Below, piece by piece: positions 6,077 through 6,802 of a DNA stretch of 6,802 nucleotides. The notes under the pieces were generated by a model. It did not search any database, was not told the DNA's origin, and worked only from the letters and a program-made list of their open reading frames with translations. The stretch is from Bdellovibrionales bacterium (GTDB lineage Bacteria > Bdellovibrionota > Bdellovibrionia > Bdellovibrionales > JAMPXM01): contig SXRI01000289.1 of NCBI GenBank assembly GCA_005793615.1, positions 1 through 6,802 on the forward strand, read 5' to 3'. Numbering within the stretch: position 1 is the stretch's first letter; the number at the start of each line of letters is the position of its first letter. The position numbers were made by a program, and so were the translations under genes.

Positions 6077-6670
6077 TCAACGAACTTCCTTTAAGGGTGC
6101 AACTGATACGATCGCAGCACTGGCGACAGCGCGACTTTCAAGCCATCCCCAAGCAGCAAATATCACCGTCGAGAAGAACAAGTCGCCGACGAGTGAATTC
6201 TCCAAGAACGGTAATCCTGCCACATAGGACGCCATCAAACCCGAGAAGGTGCGCGCATAGAGTTCGCCCTCGGCCCAAACCGTAAGATTGGTGATCGCGT
6301 AAAAAATGAGCGAACCAGAAACGGCAGAAGCGCCGATACGCAGCGGAGTGCGCTTCTCAAGCGTCAAAAATCCAAGCAGCGAAACCAGAACGAAAGACGC
6401 GTAGACTGATGTCATCTGCCCATGAAAACCAAGCACTAAATCACTCAAGAATAAAGAAACGAGCGGGAGCCCTAGAGCAAGAAGTAACCGGCCCCAGAAA
6501 CTCTTCAAAAGAGGGCGCGCAAAATAAGCACCACCAAAAAGTGCCAAAGCCGACACCGGAGAGAAATTCGGAGGATGCGGCAACACCCGTAAAGCCGCGA
6601 CAACAAGAATCAGCAAGACAACAAGCGCAAGACGAGCCGGAGAAAGTTTAAGCGACGAATTGGGGGTCAT
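6077..6670 (-). CDS. DUF6580-family putative membrane transport protein
   Basis: This integral inner-membrane protein has 197 residues and about six hydrophobic segments: near 12-30, 38-52, 60-80, 87-105, 115-130 and 161-177. Family motifs are R-VLPHPPNFSPVSALALFGGAYF split over 28-50, LSDLVLGFHG (75-84), VYASF (89-93), FYAITNLTVWAEG (123-135), YVAGLPF (149-155) and LVGDLFF (160-166). The pattern resembles DUF6580, annotated as putative transport proteins similar to ECF-type substrate-binding membrane components. The substrate is unknown. I chose the ATG at 6670 because an ideal GGAGG stands eight bases upstream. The frame can be extended to a TTG at 6703, but that codon has no ribosome-binding site and would add 11 residues outside the family core. 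The stop codon is one base from the ferredoxin ATG. No energising ATPase subunit is encoded nearby. Confidence 0.85.
   Translation of the reverse strand: MTPNSSLKLSPARLALVVLLILVVAALRVLPHPPNFSPVSALALFGGAYFARPLLKSFWGRLLLALGLPLVSLFLSDLVLGFHGQMTSVYASFVLVSLLGFLTLEKRTPLRIGASAVSGSLIFYAITNLTVWAEGELYARTFSGLMASYVAGLPFLENSLVGDLFFSTVIFAAWGWLESRAVASAAIVSVAPLKEVR
6086..6091 (-). promoter_or_regulatory. Ribosome-binding site of the ferredoxin gene
   Basis: AAGGAA (within AAAGGAAG) lies ten bases before the ATG at 6075, inside the last codons of the upstream membrane-protein gene. This supports co-translation along one transcript. Confidence 0.6.
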
Positions 6671-6678
6671 AAATGAAG

Positions 6679-6683
6679 CCTCC
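6679..6683 (-). promoter_or_regulatory. Ribosome-binding site that decides the DUF6580 start
   Basis: GGAGG, eight bases before the ATG at 6670, is a near-perfect Shine-Dalgarno sequence at optimal spacing. It argues against the longer TTG start at 6703. Confidence 0.8.
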
Positions 6684-6739
6684 GCTAGTAAAATCAATCC
6701 CAACGATTAATGCCAATAGTGCTAATGAATACCGCGGGA

Positions 6740-6754
6740 GTAAATACCATTTAC
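6740..6754. promoter_or_regulatory. Perfect palindrome GTAAAT-N3-ATTTAC, possible operator
   Basis: A 15-base sequence with two exact 6-base inverted arms around a 3-base centre lies 70-84 bases upstream of the DUF6580 start. The symmetry and position fit a dimeric repressor site. It could also fold as a short hairpin, but there is no following T-run for a terminator. No regulator is identifiable in the window. The remaining sequence at 6671-6802 shows no gene I can support. Confidence 0.35.
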
Positions 6755-6802
6755 GCGACCCATTGACCAAGCTGAAAATGCACCGCAACACAGTTCTTCT
6801 GC

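Noticed and set aside
6671..6703. Upstream TTG start for the DUF6580 gene
   Set aside because: The ATG at 6670 has GGAGG at ideal distance, and the 11 added residues would be encoded across that ribosome-binding site.
6687..6716. TTGGCA-N18-TTTACT as promoter of the DUF6580 operon
   Set aside because: The elements match consensus moderately, but transcription would start at about 6680, inside the GGAGG ribosome-binding site, so it conflicts with the preferred start.
6704..6802. Cobalamin or other riboswitch ahead of the putative transporter
   Set aside because: I looked for a B12-box-like conserved core and long paired stems and saw none; the only structure is the short palindrome.

Overview
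The window looks like an ordinary chromosomal stretch from a Gram-negative bacterium with about 50% GC. It shows no tRNA, rRNA, CRISPR array, insertion sequence or phage gene. The protein set is compatible with Bdellovibrionota or another deep-branching Gram-negative lineage: a WPEN...GKF single-cluster ferredoxin, a DUF6580 membrane protein, a secreted DUF4097 protein and a ppk-sixA pair. This placement is an impression from family distribution, not something the sequence proves. Coding density is high, and seven genes are recognisable.

Layout: (1) 1-380, plus strand: the C-terminal end of a UgpB-like substrate-binding protein, the last gene of an ABC-transporter locus lying to the left. (2) 419-3168, minus strand: polyphosphate kinase (ppk) followed by the phosphohistidine phosphatase sixA, joined by a 4-base ATGA overlap. 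(3) 3169-3278: a 110-base divergent promoter region. (4) 3279-5024, plus strand: a DUF432-like protein and an MscS-type mechanosensitive channel, abutting with no spacer. (5) 5076-6670, minus strand: a tight operon of a DUF6580 membrane protein, a [4Fe-4S] ferredoxin and a secreted DUF4097 beta-repeat protein. (6) 6671-6802: upstream region of that operon, with a perfect 15-base palindrome and no gene I can support.

How the genes work together: the left half has a phosphorus theme. UgpB-type proteins bind glycerol-3-phosphate or its diesters, PPK stores phosphate as polyphosphate through a phosphohistidine intermediate, and SixA removes phosphate from phosphohistidine. The middle unit concerns osmotic or membrane-tension response. 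The DUF432-like protein has no known function, and its direct abutment to mscS suggests an accessory role. The right-hand operon joins an electron carrier to a putative membrane transporter and a secreted protein, and its shared task is unknown.

Two points matter most to an annotator. The DUF6580 gene should start at the ATG at 6670, which has a GGAGG ribosome-binding site, not at the TTG at 6703. The two divergent genes at 3168 and 3279 appear to be transcribed with almost no 5' leader. I found no clearly new defence, mobile or RNA system here. The best leads are the DUF432-MscS pair, the coupling of ppk to sixA, and the DUF6580-ferredoxin-DUF4097 operon.
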